A stretch of 64,000 bases of DNA from positions 3,968,001-4,032,000 of the forward strand of contig NZ_AP022568.1 of assembly GCF_010727605.1 (NCBI RefSeq), in the 5' to 3' direction. This document shows positions 62,526-64,000 of the stretch, one piece after another (within the stretch, counting starts at the first letter, position 1; each line of letters starts with the position of its first letter). Position numbers and translations under genes: made by a program. A model generated the notes under the pieces. It was not told the DNA's origin. It worked only from the letters and a program-made list of their open reading frames with translations, and made no database searches. Source of the stretch: Mycobacterium simiae (lineage in GTDB: Bacteria; Actinomycetota; Actinomycetes; Mycobacteriales; Mycobacteriaceae).

Positions 62526-64000
62526 GTGCCATTCCGCAATGTCGCCATCGTTGCTCACGTCGACCACGGTAAGACGACCCTCGTCGACGCGATGCTGCGC
62601 CAATCCGGAGCGCTACACGAGCGTGGTGAGCTGCAAGAACGCGTCATGGACAGCGGCGACCTGGAACGCGAAAAGGGCATCACGATCCTGGCCAAGAACA
62701 CCGCGGTACACCGCCACCATCCGGACGGCACGGTGACAGTGATCAACGTCATCGACACCCCTGGCCACGCCGACTTCGGCGGTGAGGTTGAGCGCGGGCT
62801 GTCCATGGTCGACGGCGTGCTGCTCTTGGTCGACGCGTCCGAGGGACCGTTGCCGCAGACCCGGTTCGTGTTGCGCAAGGCGCTACAGGCGCATCTGCCG
62901 GTGATTCTCGTCGTCAACAAGACCGACCGGCCGGACGCGCGCATCGGCGAGGTGGTCGACGCCAGCCACGATCTGCTGCTCGACGTGGCGTCCGACCTCG
63001 ACGCCGAAGCCGCCAAGGCGGCCGAACACGCACTGGGTCTGCCGACGCTGTACGCATCGGGGCGCGCGGGGATCGCGAGCACCGAACAGCCCGCCGACGG
63101 CGAGATCCCCGCCGGCGACAACCTCGACCCGCTGTTCGACGTGCTGATGGAGCACATCCCTGCGCCCTCGGGTGATGCGGGGGCTCCGCTGCAGGCATTG
63201 GTCACCAACCTGGACGCGTCCGCGTTCCTCGGCCGACTCGCCCTGATCCGCGTTTACAACGGCAAGCTGCGCAAGGGGCAGCAGGTGGCGTGGATGCGGG
63301 AGGTGGCCGGCGTACCGGTGATCACCAGCGCCAAGATCACCGAGCTGCTCGCCACCGAAGGCGTCGACCGCCGCCCGACGGACGTCGCGGTGGCCGGTGA
63401 CATCGTGGCGGTCGCGGGGATTCCCGAGATCATGATCGGCGACACCCTGGCCGATCCGGAACACGCGCACGCGCTGCCGCGCATCACCGTCGACGAGCCG
63501 GCGATCTCGGTCACCGTCGGCACCAACACCTCACCGCTGGCGGGCAAGGTGTCCGGCCACAAGCTGACCGCGCGCATGGTCCGCAACCGCCTCGACCAGG
63601 AATTGGTGGGCAACGTGTCGATCCGGGTGGTCGATATCGGCCGGCCCGACGCCTGGGAGGTGCAGGGGCGCGGGGAGCTCGCGTTGGCCGTGCTGGTCGA
63701 ACAGATGCGACGGGAGGGCTTCGAACTCACGGTCGGTAAGCCCCAGGTGGTCACCAAGACCATCGACGGCAAGCTGCACGAGCCGTTCGAGGCGATGACG
63801 ATCGACTGCCCGGAGGAGTTCGTGGGCGCCATCACCCAGTTGATGGCCGGCCGCAAGGGCCGCATGGAAGAAATGGCTAACCACGCTGCCGGCTGGGTCC
63901 GGATGGATTTCATCGTGCCCAGCCGCGGGCTGATCGGCTTCCGCACCGATTTCCTGACCCTCACCCGCGGCACCGGCATCGCCAACGCGGTGTTCGACGG
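62526..64000 (+). CDS. typA: Ribosome-associated GTPase TypA/BipA (3' truncated by window)
   Basis: The frame opens at a GTG (62526) and runs to the window end, about 491 of roughly 620-630 residues. GTPase motifs are AHVDHGKTT (G1), DTPGHADFGG (G3) and NKTDR (G4). The elongation-factor-like domains follow, with VQGRGELALAVLVEQMRREG and IVPSRGLIGFRTDFL. BipA binds the ribosome and supports assembly and stress growth. It is the Rv1165 equivalent. Confidence 0.95.
   Translation, partial: MPFRNVAIVAHVDHGKTTLVDAMLRQSGALHERGELQERVMDSGDLEREKGITILAKNTAVHRHHPDGTVTVINVIDTPGHADFGGEVERGLSMVDGVLLLVDASEGPLPQTRFVLRKALQAHLPVILVVNKTDRPDARIGEVVDASHDLLLDVASDLDAEAAKAAEHALGLPTLYASGRAGIASTEQPADGEIPAGDNLDPLFDVLMEHIPAPSGDAGAPLQALVTNLDASAFLGRLALIRVYNGKLRKGQQVAWMREVAGVPVITSAKITELLATEGVDRRPTDVAVAGDIVAVAGIPEIMIGDTLADPEHAHALPRITVDEPAISVTVGTNTSPLAGKVSGHKLTARMVRNRLDQELVGNVSIRVVDIGRPDAWEVQGRGELALAVLVEQMRREGFELTVGKPQVVTKTIDGKLHEPFEAMTIDCPEEFVGAITQLMAGRKGRMEEMANHAAGWVRMDFIVPSRGLIGFRTDFLTLTRGTGIANAVFD

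Overview
The window is high-GC DNA from a Mycobacterium, most likely a slow grower. The gene order follows the Rv1126c-Rv1165 interval of M. tuberculosis H37Rv (as I remember it) at both ends. Left end: Rv1126c, ppdK, a DUF222/HNH gene, prpR, prpD/prpC, Rv1132 and metE. Right end: the Rv1138c/Rv1139c pair, echA, mcr, Rv1144, mmpL13, Rv1147, sirtuin, Rv1152, omt, Rv1154c-Rv1158c, pimE, mutT2 and typA. F420-, mycolate- and PIM-related genes and a MIRU-type tandem repeat agree with this assignment.

Layout. 0-16 kb is central carbon and methionine metabolism. It holds a dikinase-like gene, a complete methylcitrate operon prpD-prpB-prpC divergent from the Fe-S regulator prpR, and metE behind a cobalamin riboswitch. 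16-23 kb is accessory: an NAD(P)-binding protein, a TetR, a TrpB2-type PLP enzyme, an aldo-keto reductase with a mirror-image double operator, an AraC regulator and a GMC oxidoreductase. 23-39 kb looks like a catabolic regulon. A protein made of two fused TetR repressors lies among an SDR, a two-subunit acyl-CoA dehydrogenase, a NorD/CbbO plus NorQ/CbbQ activase pair without Rubisco or nitric oxide reductase, a substrate-binding protein lacking a signal peptide, an AveC-like membrane protein, an SDR, a P450, an aldehyde dehydrogenase, a FadA5-like thiolase and an enoyl-CoA hydratase. A common palindromic motif (core ACCAAA-nn-TTTGGT, usually seen as GAACAGATATTTGGTCAA) occurs in front of five of these transcription units, including the tandem-TetR gene itself. 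The enzyme set suggests oxidation and CoA-dependent chain shortening of a sterol- or isoprenoid-like substrate; this is inference.

39-45 kb carries a type III polyketide synthase, an isoprenylcysteine-methyltransferase-like protein and an FAD monooxygenase in one operon, the same three-part logic as SrsABC phenolic-lipid synthesis in Streptomyces. Four 56-bp MIRU-type repeats lie exactly between the stop codon of the second gene and the start codon of the third. It is followed by two paralogous NmrA-type proteins and a CAAX-type protease homologue. 45-64 kb is conserved mycobacterial sequence with notable differences: mmpL13 is one intact gene, a cyclopropane-synthase-family methyltransferase and an LLM flavin protein lie between pterin dehydratase and mutT2, and narGHJI is absent between mutT2 and typA.

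Two small genes (48174-48305 and 56181-56327) and the window-spanning typA were read directly from the sequence. The first and last genes run off the window edges. Start codons were reassigned where the ribosome binding site or family length favoured an internal start. Comparisons with H37Rv and other species are from memory and were not searched.
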